Source: Hypholoma sublateritium FD-334 SS-4 (taxonomy: Eukaryota > Basidiomycota > Agaricomycetes > Agaricales > Strophariaceae). Taken from it: DNA of 64,000 nt. Both the position numbers and the translations under genes were made by a program. The stretch is from contig KN817527.1 in assembly GCA_000827495.1 (NCBI GenBank), positions 236,947 to 300,946 of the forward strand, in the 5' to 3' direction. Shown here piece by piece: positions 11,169 through 23,512 of the stretch. Numbering within the stretch: the stretch's first letter is position 1; each line of letters starts with the position of its first letter. The notes beneath the pieces were generated by a model. The model was not told the origin of the DNA. It saw only the letters and a program-made list of their open reading frames with translations, and searched no databases.

Positions 11169-12305
11169 ATGATAGGATTCAGGACCTCAATACCTCAAAG
11201 CCCTTCCGTTCGGTCCCGTAGAAGCAGTACGACTGGCGCAGCATCCGTTGCACGAGAAACTGCGCTCATTCCGAGGAATGTCCCAGCGCTGCGAACCCTA
11301 GACGACGTGCGGGATCAAGTGGCACAAGAGATAGCGGTGCACACCATAACAAAGGCCAAAGTACAGGACGGTGGGTACCTCTTCCTGATCCATACGCCAG
11401 TCGCTGAAGCACCCCAAAGGCGTGCGCATCGGTGTGCGCCTCGTCATGTCGAAGAGCGAGGACGAAGAATTCATCCGGCAGGTCGCCGTGCGCCTGAGCG
11501 ACCAGCTGACGCTCTACCAGCACCTCTTCGCCGTCGCGACGACCGCGCAGTCCGCACGCTCCGAGGCGAGCACGCTCATCATCTTCGGCTCGTCGGCGGA
11601 CTACGTGCAGCGCGCGGTGCTCCTCGCGAGCTCGAAGTTCATCGGCCGCGTTGTCTCCGTCACGAGCGACGGCGCGGCCGACTTCTGGGTGGCGAGCGTG
11701 CAGGACCTCGGCGTGTCGCCGTACGACGAGGACGCGCTGTGGGACGTCGTGCGCAAGGCTGCGCGGGCACCGATGGACCCACTGCTCCCGCCGCCCGGGG
11801 CGCGAGGTATCGCTGAGATCCTTGCGGAGGCGCGTGCGCGTATCCAGCGCATCACGCCCGCGCAGGCGTTCGAAGAGCTGCGCGAGTCGCAGGTCGGCGC
11901 GCCGACGTTCCTCGTCGACATCCGTCCGCAAGCGCAGCGCGAGGCCAAGGGCGGCATTCACGGGTCGCTCATCATCGAGCGCAATGTGCTCGAGTGGCGC
12001 TTTGATCCGCGGTGCGCCTCCCGCCTCACTATCGCGGATAGGTATGACCTCCGGATCATTATCTTCTGCCAAGAGGGGTATACGTCGAGGTGGGTGGTCG
12101 TGCCGGTCAGGATACGCAGGCGGAGCGATGCTGATATTCTCGTGCGCCTTTTAGTCTGGCTGCCTATTCCCTCCACCAGATCGGACTTTTGAATACGACC
12201 GATATCATTGGTGGGTATGAAGCGTGGAGGGGAGCAGGGCTCCCAATGGATCTGAACCGACCGGAGTCAGAGTCACTGGTGGAAATCGCAGGTGCTCTGG
12301 TCTGA
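11169..12305 (+). CDS. Rhodanese-domain protein
   Basis: Three exons: 11169-11360, 11401-12089 and 12155-12305, giving 343 residues. The first intron is only 40 nt (GTACAG..CCAG); it is needed to join ITKAK to SLKHPKGVRIGVRLVMSK in frame. Residues about 65-190 form a domain I cannot name (QRAVLLASSKFIGRV, WVASVQDLGVSPYDE, LWDVVRKAARAPMDPL). The C-terminal third is a rhodanese domain: TFLVDIRPQAQREAKGGIHG, NVLEWRFDP, active-site loop FCQEGYTSSLAA with the catalytic-type Cys, and DIIGGYEAWRGAGLP. Rhodanese domains move sulfane sulfur or act as thiol-based regulators. The start is the first ATG in a frame open from 11169; a later start is possible. Confidence 0.8.
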
Positions 12306-12994
12306 TAATTCAATGGGCGACGGGCGACCAATCCCCGCAGTGATACGCCAGTGAAAAGCGCCTACAAACGCAGCGATTGGCCATGTGGCCAGCGCACTGG
12401 GATGCGGCAGCAGAAGCCCAATAGTGAGGAGATGGCTGTCATTTGTGCGGTTTCTATTGGTAGACGGGGACGGCCCTCACTGGGCCGGAGGGGTCGCGTG
12501 TCTACCGACATGTCAATTCGACCGGTTATATGAGTGCCAGTCGCTCGCATCAACGCGCCGTGGGGTCGCCGCCGCTTCTACGTTGATTAGGGTTCAAGAG
12601 GTGTTGCGGTATTATCAATTTAAATATGCATTGAACGAATCAGCGCCCTCAACGATTGGTGAATTTCACATAAGATCTTGAGAATATGGCGAGTAGCACC
12701 AAGGGATTAGATGCTAACCTGCATTCCAATGACTCGAAATGGGATGTTCCCGAATAAATGCAGCGTCGGAGATCGTTTGATGGAGTTATTGCATTTGTCC
12801 AATCATGAAATATGAATGCGGGGTAGTACTGCATCTTACCGCACGTTTAATGGGACTCTCCTACATACCAAACAAACCAACAATGTAAATTTCGCTGGGC
12901 GCACCACGCTATGGTGAAATGTATAAGCGCCAAAGCACACACCCGGCCGCTGGACTGGTTAAGCGCCATTCATAGTCACAACGACTCGACCGTA
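12306..12994. other. Short convergent intergenic region
   Basis: Lies between the 3' ends of the rhodanese gene (plus) and VPS36 (minus). No gene recognised. Confidence 0.6.
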
Positions 12995-14986
12995 TCAATT
13001 GTCCTGTCCGTCCCAATTATATCCTACAAAGATGTTAGTCCACCAGCGCACTTCTACGCCCGTGCCGCTCCCCCCACCCACGATAGCGGAGCTGCTGTCG
13101 TCTCTACAGACGCCACCGTCCTGCTCGGCGGCGTCAATCATTTCCGTGACGAGCGCGACGGTGAGTTGTTCCTCGCGTGAGATCTCGAGCGTCGTCTTCG
13201 CACCCGAGATCGCAAGGAAGCCCGACAGACGCGCCGCGAAGGCCGCCGTCGAGTATGGTGGGGTGTGAAGCACATTGAGCCCGGATGCGAATGCGCGATG
13301 GCGAATGGTGGGGCTCGTGTGCGCGGTGAGGTGCGGCAGAACCTGTAGAAACGTAGACGGGGGGATAAGAGCTGCGCGACGCGCGCCTTATTACGACGTC
13401 GTTCTATAAATTCCGCGGATACACGCACCAACACCTCTGGCACGGTTCCAGCCGCCCCACACCTCATCGAGGGCGATGATGCCACGGCTTTTCATCATAC
13501 CGCTGGTAATAATATCATCACGCCGCGTGTGCGGAGCGCCCTGCAAGACGCCGGCGAGCTCACGTGCGAGCTCGTCAAACCACGCCCGCTCGTCCTTCAT
13601 CATGTCCAAGGTGACGGGTGTGTTGCTTATTTGCAGACCCAGCTGCGAAAGAGATGACCGGATAAAGGTAGCCTCCTCGGGTTGCGAGTCCGCCAAGCCC
13701 TTCCCAGAGCCTGCGTCGGTGGGTACGGTGGCAACTGCTGCTGTCAACTTTTCGTTGAGCTCCGCAGCGAGCCTCACCATATCTTTGGCTTTCACCATCA
13801 GGGCCTCAAGATCCTGCAATGCATCCCGCATGTCAGTTTCCCTACCCTTGGCAGAGGTTTCCACCGTCCTGAGAATGCCCGCTATTTTAATGACGATATA
13901 AATAAGTACCTTTTTCCTGTTTTTTTTTTGAGAGCACTTACATATTCCCGACCTTCCACCAGTAGTTCCATTATCAGGATCCGTGCTATTAACGGCGCTG
14001 AGGGAGGTAAACCCAGGGCTACTTCCCTATAATTGTAGTGATTTTCAGGAACGAGGGTCAGTTATTCTGCGTTCATTAGCTGTATGTAGGAGCGCACCTC
14101 CCATGCCTTGGATTTCAGGCTGCGTCTGAGTACAGCATAACTATGCTTGTCGCCTCCCTTACGGAAACTGACCTTCATCATTCTGGCGGAATCATCATCA
14201 CCATCGTCGGGGTCCGGAGTGATAGGGCGCGATGATGGGGCCGACCGGTACTCGCCCATTGGCTGCTTAGTGAGGTCGGAGGCACACATCTCGCATGACC
14301 GCAGGTAAGGGTGGTTCAAAAAGGTACAAGCGGGACAGGCAACTGGGTTCTTGTGGCCAGCAGACAGAGGTAATACAGGAGCGAGGGTTGTGGACGAAGA
14401 TAAAGCGGAAGACGGAAGGGAGCGCGACAGGTGATGTGATAATACCGAATTAGTGGAAGGCGGCACCGCCGTGCGAGGAACTCCACATAAAGCGCAAACG
14501 CGAGCCGCGGTCGGACTGAGACCTGGCGGATTTCGGTACGCGCAGACTTCACATTCCCAACTGTCGAAATGGGCATGTGTAGTGCCCTGCTCATGCGAGC
14601 CCGAAGTAATGGGATCACCAGAGAGATGACAGGTGATTTTGGGCGACGATTTGAAAAGCCCTGCATAATGCTCTGTCCGCGAAATATACGATAATGCCAT
14701 TTCAAACGACTTCCTTCCCGGGCGGTGTGAATCGATGTAGAATAGACGATGGCTGGTTATGTGCACAGTGCCATTCTGATGATCCAAAGACTTCTGTGAG
14801 CTGTTTATTTCAATTGAAGTATGAAACGTATATCATGGATGAGGCACTGCGGCCAAATCGGTGGCGGACTTACCCATCGTATATGCCAACATTATCCTGC
14901 GTGGCAAACAGCTCTTCGTCGTTGTATAGCAAAGCCTGGATGGGTATTGTGCCGTCGGTTGACTGTGTGTAGCGTCGCAAGGCCAT
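12995..14986 (-). CDS. VPS36: ESCRT-II subunit VPS36
   Basis: Five exons: 14986-14874, 14800-14098, 14026-13942, 13881-13429 and 13371-12995, giving 576 residues. The N-terminus MALRRYTQSTDGTIPIQ begins the GLUE domain (lipid and ubiquitin binding), continuing with HRLFYID and SPKITCHLSGD. Two NZF-type zinc fingers are inserted in it: WECEVCAYRN..CALCG and CPACTFLNH..CEMC. GLUE resumes with VSFRKGGDKHSYAVLRRSL. The linker RSGISGILRTVETSAKGRE and the C-terminal winged-helix EAP30 domain (ALIPPSTFLQVLPHLT, VEVRWWTNIF, WDGQ) complete the family pattern. VPS36 binds ubiquitinated cargo on endosomes as part of ESCRT-II. Exon phases all close without stops. Confidence 0.93.
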
Positions 14987-15581
14987 GAAGGTAGTCAGTG
15001 TCCACTGTCAAGGGGCGCAACGATTAGATACTACGATCATGAATGGCATTAATGAAGTCACATGTTCAGTTCGTATGAGTTCAGCATTTGATTCGCTTTC
15101 TGGTTTGTTCGAAATTTGTTACCACCAACTGAAATCTGCTACGTCCTGTTCTACATCTGCTAGTATCCAATAAGGTGGATTTGTGGGAACAACGATGTGT
15201 ACCAAGTTGGTACCAAGCCCATAGTCTGGTTTCCGGCAATCTGCGTTGGCCGTTAAGGTGCAAAAATACCACGAGCCTCCCGGGCTCTTCGTTCTCATCG
15301 CTTCCCCGAGACTTCTGCGATCCCATTCCCGGATAATCTGGCTCGTGGGCAAATACGGTCGGGCGATCTCCTTTATCTAGGTTGGCTCAGCCTAGCTCAG
15401 ATGAGGCCCCCCTCTCACGCCCCTCCCCCTCGCTTTTCGTTCTGCCTTATCTCGTTTGTTCGACATTAGGCAAGTTACCGGGGAACGTCGCGCCCTACAC
15501 CATTCATTATGTCGTACGTACTTCTCGTCGATGCCTTTGCATCTACTCATCATATTTTACTCCAACAGGACCACGATTAGG
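14987..15581. other. Divergent intergenic region
   Basis: Separates VPS36 (minus) from the membrane glycoprotein (plus). A 77-codon minus frame at 15119-15352 is not recognised and is probably chance. Confidence 0.5.
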
Positions 15582-17210
15582 ATGCGCACATTACTGCGTT
15601 TTACTATTGCTCTATCCTATTGGTTGCAGGCCCGTCACCTTGTCCAGGCGGTCAATGTCACTGTCCCTGACACGGACTCGACCATTCAATACCAGCCAGA
15701 AGAGTGGTGGTTTTCGAGTACAAGCCTTTGCTCGACATGTATAAACCCCGGCCTCTCCTCCTCATTTCACGAAGGAGTAAATCCGATATCATTGGGGCCC
15801 GACAGCGATGACCATACGACTACAAATCCCCTTCCAAGCACTGCGACTCCCCCACCGCCAGCGTCAAACACGCAAGTTGCCAATCCAATTACTTCTCCCT
15901 CTACAACGCCATCGACGACGACGCCTCCCGATCCTGACGCGACAGGCGACACAGACCCTGACTCTCATGAATCGAAAGGAAGCAAGAGGTCGCTCAATAT
16001 GGCCTTGGTTCAACGGTTAGATACTGACGACTTGCCCGCGAATCAAACGGTTACATTGTCGTATAACTTTACAGGCAAGTGCGAATATTGTGGTGTGTTA
16101 ATCTTGCCTTATAATACCCTAATTTATTAGGTTCTGCCGTGTACCTGTTTGCCGCCCAACTACCGAGCACCATAGGCGTCAACGCAACGTCGTCGAACAT
16201 GAATATAACTGTTTTTATCGACAACGTTTCATTCCCTTCTGTCGTCGCGTCCAATCAAACGGCCACCGTTCCAGGGCAACTCGTTTTCTCTCAAAGTGGG
16301 CTCGTTGAAGGGATCCACCAGCTTGTCGTCCAACTTGGCAATAACTCGACGTTCGTTTTCGACCACTTAATCTATACAACGGAGGCAGAAGCTTCTACCA
16401 CCCCACAGAGCTCGCCAAGCCCGACGGCTAACCCGTAAGCATCGAATCGTGTTAATGTCGGCGAATCGTTGATCGCTGGCTTCTGCTCGACGATTTATTA
16501 ATGTGCGCACATCCTGCAGAATTACCAAAAAACACAACATTGCCACCTTTGCAGCCGCCGTAGGGGGCAGCGTTGGTGTCTTGGGATTGTTCTCCCTAGG
16601 TCTTGCCCTCAGCATCATCCGTAGGCGGCATCTCGCCGCGAAAAGGGAAGCCCGCGACCATGAATCGCTCCACACGAATGCCTCCGACGATTCACCACAC
16701 ATGGCGGGCCCTGCACCATTCGTACCGAGATATTTCCCGGATACAGTGATACCCCAGGACCCGCCTACATACATGGTCGCACTGGCGACCAATCACAATA
16801 ATTCCACCCTATTGGCTGTTCTGCCGGCCGCTGCATTTGGATCGACACAGCGGTCATATGCAGACATCCCGCCGAACACGCCTCCACCGCCGCTCGAGGA
16901 CATCTTGATGCCACCGCCGCCCTTCCACCTGGCCCCCCCGCATCCGCCACCCCCTTTGCCCGCGGACGCAGATGACGTCGATGAAGGTGCGCTCCCCCCG
17001 TCAGTCGCGGGAGCAGAACCACCTTCTCACAGCGCAGTCCCCGTGGGTACAGAGCCTCCAAACGCAGCCCCAACGCCGGAACTCGTACCACTGCTCCAAC
17101 CAGCCCCCAACACACGACCGCGGTCACGGGCGTCCGCCCGATCTGTAGGGGCCGATAGCAGTGAAACGGAACCTACAGAGGTCACGCATCTCCGGGAGGA
17201 TGCCTCCTAG
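15582..17210 (+). CDS. Secreted/membrane glycoprotein with one transmembrane helix
   Basis: Three exons: 15582-16074, 16131-16434 and 16520-17210, giving 495 residues. A signal peptide (MRTLLRFTIALSYWLQARHL) is followed by an Asn/Thr/Ser-rich ectodomain with many N-x-S/T sites, in two beta-rich blocks (NQTVTLSYNFTGSAVYLFAA; NMNITVFIDNVSFPSVV). A membrane helix (FAAAVGGSVGVLGLFSLGLA) is capped by RRRH, then comes a cytoplasmic tail rich in Pro (PNTPPPPLEDILMPPPP). The first intron has a GC donor (GCAAGT..TAG), which is the only way to join NFTG to SAVYLF in frame. The layout matches the gene split at 1372-3911. Function unknown; such proteins are common in Agaricomycetes. Confidence 0.8.
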
Positions 17211-20200
17211 ACCCGGGTCTGCGCCGGGACAGATTGCCCACATGTAACTTTATTCTAAAAGTGTCGCGTACGCGGTGAAAGCCCTGGCTTGTTGTGCGTG
17301 TATGTACTATGTACGCCCCGCCTCTGCACGACGCGCCGTATCCAGCTTTCTTCCGCATATGTAGACGGCATTTTGTATTACCAACGCCCATATATTACGC
17401 ACCATGCTTATTCATCATATCATTACTGCATTGCACTTTCTATTTCGCTGCACTTCCTCTCACGTTCGCTCCAAGGGAGTGGGTCTGAGTGGGTAGACGA
17501 AATGACCATGTACTGTCGTCTCCAAAAGTCAACAAAAGCACACCGTACCCGCCGCGATATCTAATTAACCGGAGCTTGGGCTGTGCGACAACTCGCCTTC
17601 TTTCGGGCTCAGAAGTTATCATTTGGGTGTCAGCGATAAATGTCGTCCTCGGCCTATTTTTGGGAGGTCCCTTTTTTCGCTAATAATAGCACTTCATTGG
17701 CGACAAAAGTGGGGAAACCATCTCATAGGGACGGCGATGAGAAAAAAGAGCGCGGCATGTTGCAGCGTCCTGAACGCAAGCTATCACGCTTACAAGCCTA
17801 AGGGAATGACTATTTCCCCATGCCGAGCACAATTTTGCTGAAAATGAAATAGGAAGTGTACGAGAAACTGCCTCTTGCATACCCACGACCGCAGAATTGA
17901 CTTATATGTACCAAGCCTAGTCAGATTTCCACTTAGTACGCACTTGATACTAGAAACGGGGTGTAGGAAAAGAAAAATGTTCCAAGTTGGGTGCGCAAAA
18001 AGCTCACAGCTTTATTTAGGATGGTTATCTATGCATACAATTTGGACACGTTCATCTCAAAGTTCATCTATAGATTTTACGGACATTTTGTTATAATCTA
18101 ATCACCCTTGGGTGCATCAATAACCATAATGGTGCCGATGGCAGACGCATTGTTACGGCATCGCTGACCATGGAACACCAGCGCTTCGTCGGATCGTCCC
18201 TGTTCTCTGTTAGGAATACTTCCCAACACGAGGAGAATCAAAACTTCGCTCCATGAAAAACATCATACATGTAACACTCCGACCAAGCTACTGCTCCACT
18301 ATAGACCATTTAATTTACTTCTCCACACATGCAACGAATAGCAAGGCAGTGGACACTGCAAATCGCCAAAACAATGACACGACTCGGTGTTCCATTCCAG
18401 AGTATACACTAGTATACATACCTGTGGGTTTTTTGCGCGCGCACCGTCTTGGCACGGTCGCACACGTCAGGGACAGACTGGGACAGAGGGCGAAAATCAT
18501 CTTCTGCGAGCTGCAGTACTGGCACAATCCGCAGCAGGTGTTCGCACCCAAAAATGGCGACTGAGCTCTGCCCCGCACAGCGCTGCTGCGCGCTGGAAAA
18601 ATAAGCATGGCTGATCGCCCCTGGAAAGCGGTGCCGTGAGCTGCTGCTGCGCGCCGTCAGAGCGTGCGCGAGACACCGTTTTTCTGATACTGATGCGTCC
18701 CAGTTGCAAAAGGTTGGAAAATATGTATAGGCGCAGCGGCACGCACACACGCGCGTGCGCGGCGCGACGTTTCTCTTCTCCATCGAGATACGCGTTTCGC
18801 AAGGCCTTATGCAGCGCGCAGGCATGACCCTGCCGAGGATAATGAATTCAAATAATCGATAAGCATCCGCAGTCGTGTCATTGTTACTTATGAAGCGCCG
18901 CGCTCAGCCAGTGGTACTTGCCTGTCGAAGGCGACGGCGCGTGGGGTATGCGGCCGCCGGCTTTGGAGGTTGCCGAGCCGGAGCGTACGGTGCTTAGCAC
19001 TAAAAAACTAACTTGGACCAAACTTGCGTTATTTTCGACAAAGAAGCTAGAAGGCACACCGTCTTCCGTGTGGTTATAACAGACGTGGAGCATTTTGACG
19101 AGTGCATAAAGATAGGTGAAAGATCCTGGTCGCAGATGTCCGCAACGGCGCTCATGAGAGGCCGTTCTGTTCGACGCGACCTAGCCTGCATGTTTTTGCT
19201 GCGCAAAGCGAGATGTCAACGCCAGTAAATTTTGGCTGGGCGGGTTGAAGGGTGCTTGTCGTTCCCGCCGCAAGTGCGCTGTCCCAGCGTCTTCCTATCT
19301 GTTAGGAACTTGGCATCAGAGAACGGTGGGAGTTGGATGGAGACACTTTATCCTGATTTCCAGGTTGCATAGATTATCCCGCAGTAAGAGTGAGTGCAGC
19401 ATAGGAATTGTATTGCGGGGGATATGGATATCTGTCACCAGTCCATTGAATGGCTCGGCGCACAGCAAATGCCCAGGAAAAACTGACTGATTCTGCAAGA
19501 AATTGAGCTGAACATACGATGTTTTCCCAGTTTTTGCAACGGTAGATGATATGACACCACCACATAGCCTATGTCAACCGGAATTTCGGTACAGCGTCAC
19601 CTTGTAGTCAGTAATGAAATAATAGTAACGTCTTGAGAAATTCCAATACGCACCTTCCGGGTTTCTGAATATTCGATACCGCGTGTACTGTCGGCTAGCC
19701 GTCAGAGCCAGAGTTCGGCAATGCCGACGGACAACTAAGAACTTGAGAAAGTATAGATACAGATTGATAGCGTTGATTTCCTGTCAAGAAAAAATGGCTA
19801 GGAAGGGGGCAACGCATTTTAGAGATTCGACAGGTATAGTCGCAGGGCGATAAATATATAGCTTCTCCGACGTTTGCGTCGCGAAGTAACTTCAGAATAT
19901 ACATCAATCAAGCTGGCATTTTGAAACTCTGACATGATGTGGGCCGGAAAAGAGCTTGCCACGAAGCATAATTCAGGCCGTAGGGGGCCATTGTGGGCGT
20001 ATGAACCGTAGATATTATCCCACATGCAGTTCAAGCCTGCAAATACATATCGCGATCTACAGTAAAACGAAAACAGAGATCTGGAATGTAGGTTAAACGT
20101 ATGGAGACCTACAGATATGGCCTACTCACCAGGAGTTTATCAATGGCAGAGTGTGCTGATGGCCATCGTACCACTCAGCCGCCATCAGAGTATCACGCCT

Positions 20201-20211
20201 GCGGTCAACTA
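17211..20211. other. 3-kb stretch without recognised genes
   Basis: No frame above about 140 codons, and none with known motifs. Overlapping frames at 18315-18825 have a GC-rich patch (18640-18800) but no splice-supported protein. The right end is 3' flank of SRP9. Confidence 0.5.
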
Positions 20212-20700
20212 CTACTTCTTCTTTTTCGGCTTTTTCTTTTTCACGCCTCCAGCAGCCGAAGCAGTCGGTAGCGTAGATGCCGCCTGCGGAGGTACGGGGC
20301 TTGTTCCGCGGATGTTCTCAGCTGGCGGAGACAGATCGGAGGCCGCAGCCAAAGCCGAAGGAGGTTTGTGGTTTTGCATCTTTTGCATTAGGGATAGGTT
20401 CAAATTCTCGAAGCGATTGAGAAAGATCGAAGAGTTCGTCTTGAACTTGAGACACTACTCTAGCACATCAACGGCTGCACATTGAATGCACGATCGCAAC
20501 ACGCACTGTAACGTCGTCCGTAATCTTCAGCACCAGTTTGCCCTCTGATGATTTCCATTTTACACAGTAACGCGTCTGCTCCCATGTTGTCAGTCCAGCC
20601 TTCTCAGGTTCTTCAAGGCAGTACGTACGTTATTTGGCGATTTTGAGTATAGCGATTCGGCCGCATCCTGGAACTCTTGCCAGGAGTGGATATACACCAT
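20212..20700 (-). CDS. SRP9: Signal recognition particle subunit SRP9
   Basis: Three exons: 20700-20629, 20575-20507 and 20454-20212, giving 127 residues. The protein starts MVYIHSWQEFQDAAESLY and continues TRYCVKWKSSEGKLVLKITD and CLKFKTNSSIFLNRFENLN, the conserved SRP9 core. A fungal-type Ser/Ala-rich extension ends in KKKKPKKKK. SRP9 pairs with SRP14 on the Alu domain of SRP RNA and causes elongation arrest during targeting to the ER. The first two exons are 72 and 69 nt and not visible as long frames. Divergently paired with the mitochondrial carrier. Confidence 0.92.
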
Positions 20701-20902
20701 CGCTCATCGAGGTGGTTGGTCGGCTACGGCGACATGGCGTCCAACACCAGGTGTCACATCGGTCACGACCCCAAGTGACTAGCCGATAAATCCGCCGTAG
20801 AGGTCCGCCCGAATATTCTAAGCGGATCTCTCTTTCTTCCGTCCCGTCCCTCCCTCCTCCCTCCTTTTTGTCGCTCTATTTCTCTGTACCCGTATCCCAC
20901 AG
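20701..20902. promoter_or_regulatory. Shared divergent promoter region SRP9 / carrier
   Basis: Only 202 bp separate the two start codons, so both promoters must lie here. A pyrimidine-rich tract (about 20831-20885) precedes the carrier start. No TATA box is evident. Confidence 0.6.
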
Positions 20903-22540
20903 ATGTCCACCGAACACAAGCCAAAGCGTACGTTGATCAGAAGGAAACGCTTCACTTGATTGACGCAATCTCTCTGCTTTAGCTCTGCCTTTTGTGGCTA
21001 ATTTCGCCGCCGGGGCGATTGCTGGTATCTCGGAAATTCTGACATTTTACCCTCTTGGTGAGTCTGTCTTTGAATCCTGACTTCATACTGTCAAACGACG
21101 CCGATTCCAGATGTCGTATGTCTTCATATTCGCGACTCACACGAGGCCCTTGTTCATACGCTCTTTGTCAGGTCAAGACGCGAATGCAGCTGGAGACCGG
21201 GAAGTCGCAGTTTGGGCTCGTAGGGACGTTCAAAAACATTGTTAAACAAGAAGGGTGAGTAGACTTGTGTTGATGATATCGCCTACTAAATAATGTTTGT
21301 AGCGCGGGTCGTCTCTATCGAGGTCAGTAGATCATTTATAGCCACTTCGAAGTCGGGTCAAGCCAAACTTGATACAGGACTTGTTCCCCCTCTTATGTTG
21401 GAGGCACCCAAGCGTGCTGTTAAATTGTCAGCGTCCAATGTACACAACATCCATTTATCGACACTTATCGAAGACCACACAGTGCTGCCAATGATTTCTG
21501 GGGCAAAACTTTTTTGGACCTTACCGGAGAGAAGAAAATGACTCAAAACCTGTCAATCCTTACTGGATGTAGTGCCGGAGCGACCGTGAGCCACTTGCGC
21601 GGAGCAACCCGTAATAATTAATCTAATCTCCGTTCACAGGAAAGTTTCGTTGTTGTACCGTTCGAACTCGTGAAAATCAAGTAAGCTACATAATCAATAT
21701 CAATATCTATTAACCCTGCTCACGGTAATCCTACAGGCTTCAAGACAAGAATAGCACTTACAAGGGTCCTATCGACGTCGTAAAGCAGGTTGTCCGGAAA
21801 AACGGATTGTTGGGTCTCTATGTGGGCATGGAATCGACTTTCTGGAGGTGAGATGTGTTGGAGCGGCTTTCGCGTTTGTCAAACTAAGTATTGTCAAATA
21901 GGCATGTCTATTGGAACGGTGGATACTTCGGGTCCATCTATTCCGTCAAGGCCCTTCTCCCCAAACCTGAGGTAATTAACGGCCGGCATTTATGCACCGA
22001 TGCTCACATCCAACTCAATAGACGGCAAAAGCTGAACTTTTCAACAACTTCGTCTCTGGTGCCATTGGTGGATTCGCTGGAACAGTTCTCAATACCCCGT
22101 AAGTCATTTATCGCCGCTTTTAGCTTTCGGGTGCCCGTATCCGTCGCGAATTCTCACATAACCTAAACTTTCTTTAGACTCGACGTACGTTTTCTTTCTT
22201 TCTCCACTCAATGGATCTGTCCAAATGTACTAACTTACCTTGTATGCAGGTCGTAAAGTCCCGTATCCAGGGCTCAGAAAAGATACCCGGCGTGGTGCCG
22301 AAATACAATTGGACATACCCCGCTATTGTAACGATTGCAAGGGAGGAAGGAGTGGCCGCATTGTACAAAGGATTCGTTCCCAAAGTATTACGACTAGCAC
22401 CAGGAGGCGGTGTGTTACTTTTGGTCGTAGAGTTCACATTGGGCGTGTTCAGGACCGGTATCTATGTCCCCTTGCTTACATGAAGTATTGTTGACTGACC
22501 AACTTCTTTTTTTAAAGCCCTGGGACCACCATACATATAG
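20903..22540 (+). CDS. ODC: Mitochondrial 2-oxodicarboxylate carrier
   Basis: Fourteen exons: 20903-20927, 20983-21057, 21111-21115, 21172-21254, 21303-21322, 21378-21426, 21483-21585, 21640-21680, 21737-21847, 21902-21971, 22022-22098, 22178-22184, 22250-22457 and 22518-22540, giving 298 residues. It has the three repeats of the mitochondrial carrier family: PLPFVANFAAGAIAGISEIL with PLDVVKTRMQ, SFVVVPFELVKIKLQD, and AGTVLNTPLDVVKSRIQG. It ends with RLAPGGGVLLLVVEF and GPPYI. These fit the ODC group, which exchanges 2-oxoadipate/2-oxoglutarate across the inner membrane for lysine metabolism. Exons 3 (5 nt) and 12 (7 nt) are microexons coding parts of the two PLD motifs. Total length is a multiple of three with no stop. 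Confidence 0.9.
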
Positions 22541-23424
22541 ACGTGCAAATGACACGACCTGCAAATCACGCTATCTAATTTATATCATGTACCGGGAATG
22601 TGGAACAATAACCCATATAAACACCACAATTTTACATGTATCAAGGCCATTTGTGGAAACGACCTTCGGGGCGTTTTTAGACTCGGTGGCGCCCATCCCG
22701 AACTCTCGTGGAAGAGCTATGCTCGGTGGGGGTTTGGCAGGGGCAAGTTACAGTTACTGCCGATGGCTCTTCCTCCCATCCGAGTGGTCCAGATCGTTCT
22801 TTTGGAGCATTTCTGCGACGGTATCGGTGGAAGGCGTTCATTCATCCATTTTGGTTGCCTTAGATTCTGGACATCCGACAATAAACTCGGTGGGTTGATG
22901 TTAATATGCGAGTCGTCTACGGCGTAATACACAGGTGTTTAATCGTTTTTACTAGATCTGTCCACACGCTGAAGTAGATGGAAGGCCCATTTTCATTCAA
23001 CGTGCTTTACATTACTCGCTCATCAACGCTTCTAGACACGGTGCGAATGAGCTTATCAGACATATATTAGACGTTTGAGTCTCGTACCTTGGCAAAAGGC
23101 GGGGAAAAAAACAGCGAACCCCATAAATTTGAGGGATCTCACCAGGCGGGCACGGTGCGTGTTCTCCTAAAGGCGTAGGTTTGTTCCATTCCCAATGTGA
23201 TGCGACATCACATACCCATCAAGGGTAACAATCTGCATCCCTTTACTGATATCATCTCCACCCAGCCAAGAATTAGGCAATTTCCTTTTCTTAGCATTCG
23301 AGTTCGAGCGTCTTCGGAACCTGGGCGGGAAAGCATATAGGAAATGGCGGCGTCTACACTTACTTTGATGGGTCTCGATTCAGCCTCGTCCCCTTCAGGC
23401 AGGTAGTATTCACTCAAAGAACGG
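22541..23424. other. Intergenic, no gene recognised
   Basis: Contains the 3' flank of the carrier and the upstream region of the hydrophobin. Short frames at 22464-22932 on both strands lack motifs. Confidence 0.55.
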
Positions 23425-23430
23425 TATAAA
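23425..23430 (+). promoter_or_regulatory. TATA box of the hydrophobin gene
   Basis: TATAAA lies 83 nt before the start codon, the usual spacing for strongly regulated fungal genes. Confidence 0.6.
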
Positions 23431-23512
23431 GCTCACAAAATCGCGCTGGTGCTGCTCCTCATCCAACCAGCTCTTCTCGTGTAATTCCACCTCTTACGCA
23501 CCAAAACCTAAA

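Noticed and set aside
11266..12072. 268-codon minus frame
   Set aside because: Antisense to the rhodanese gene, with no conserved blocks.
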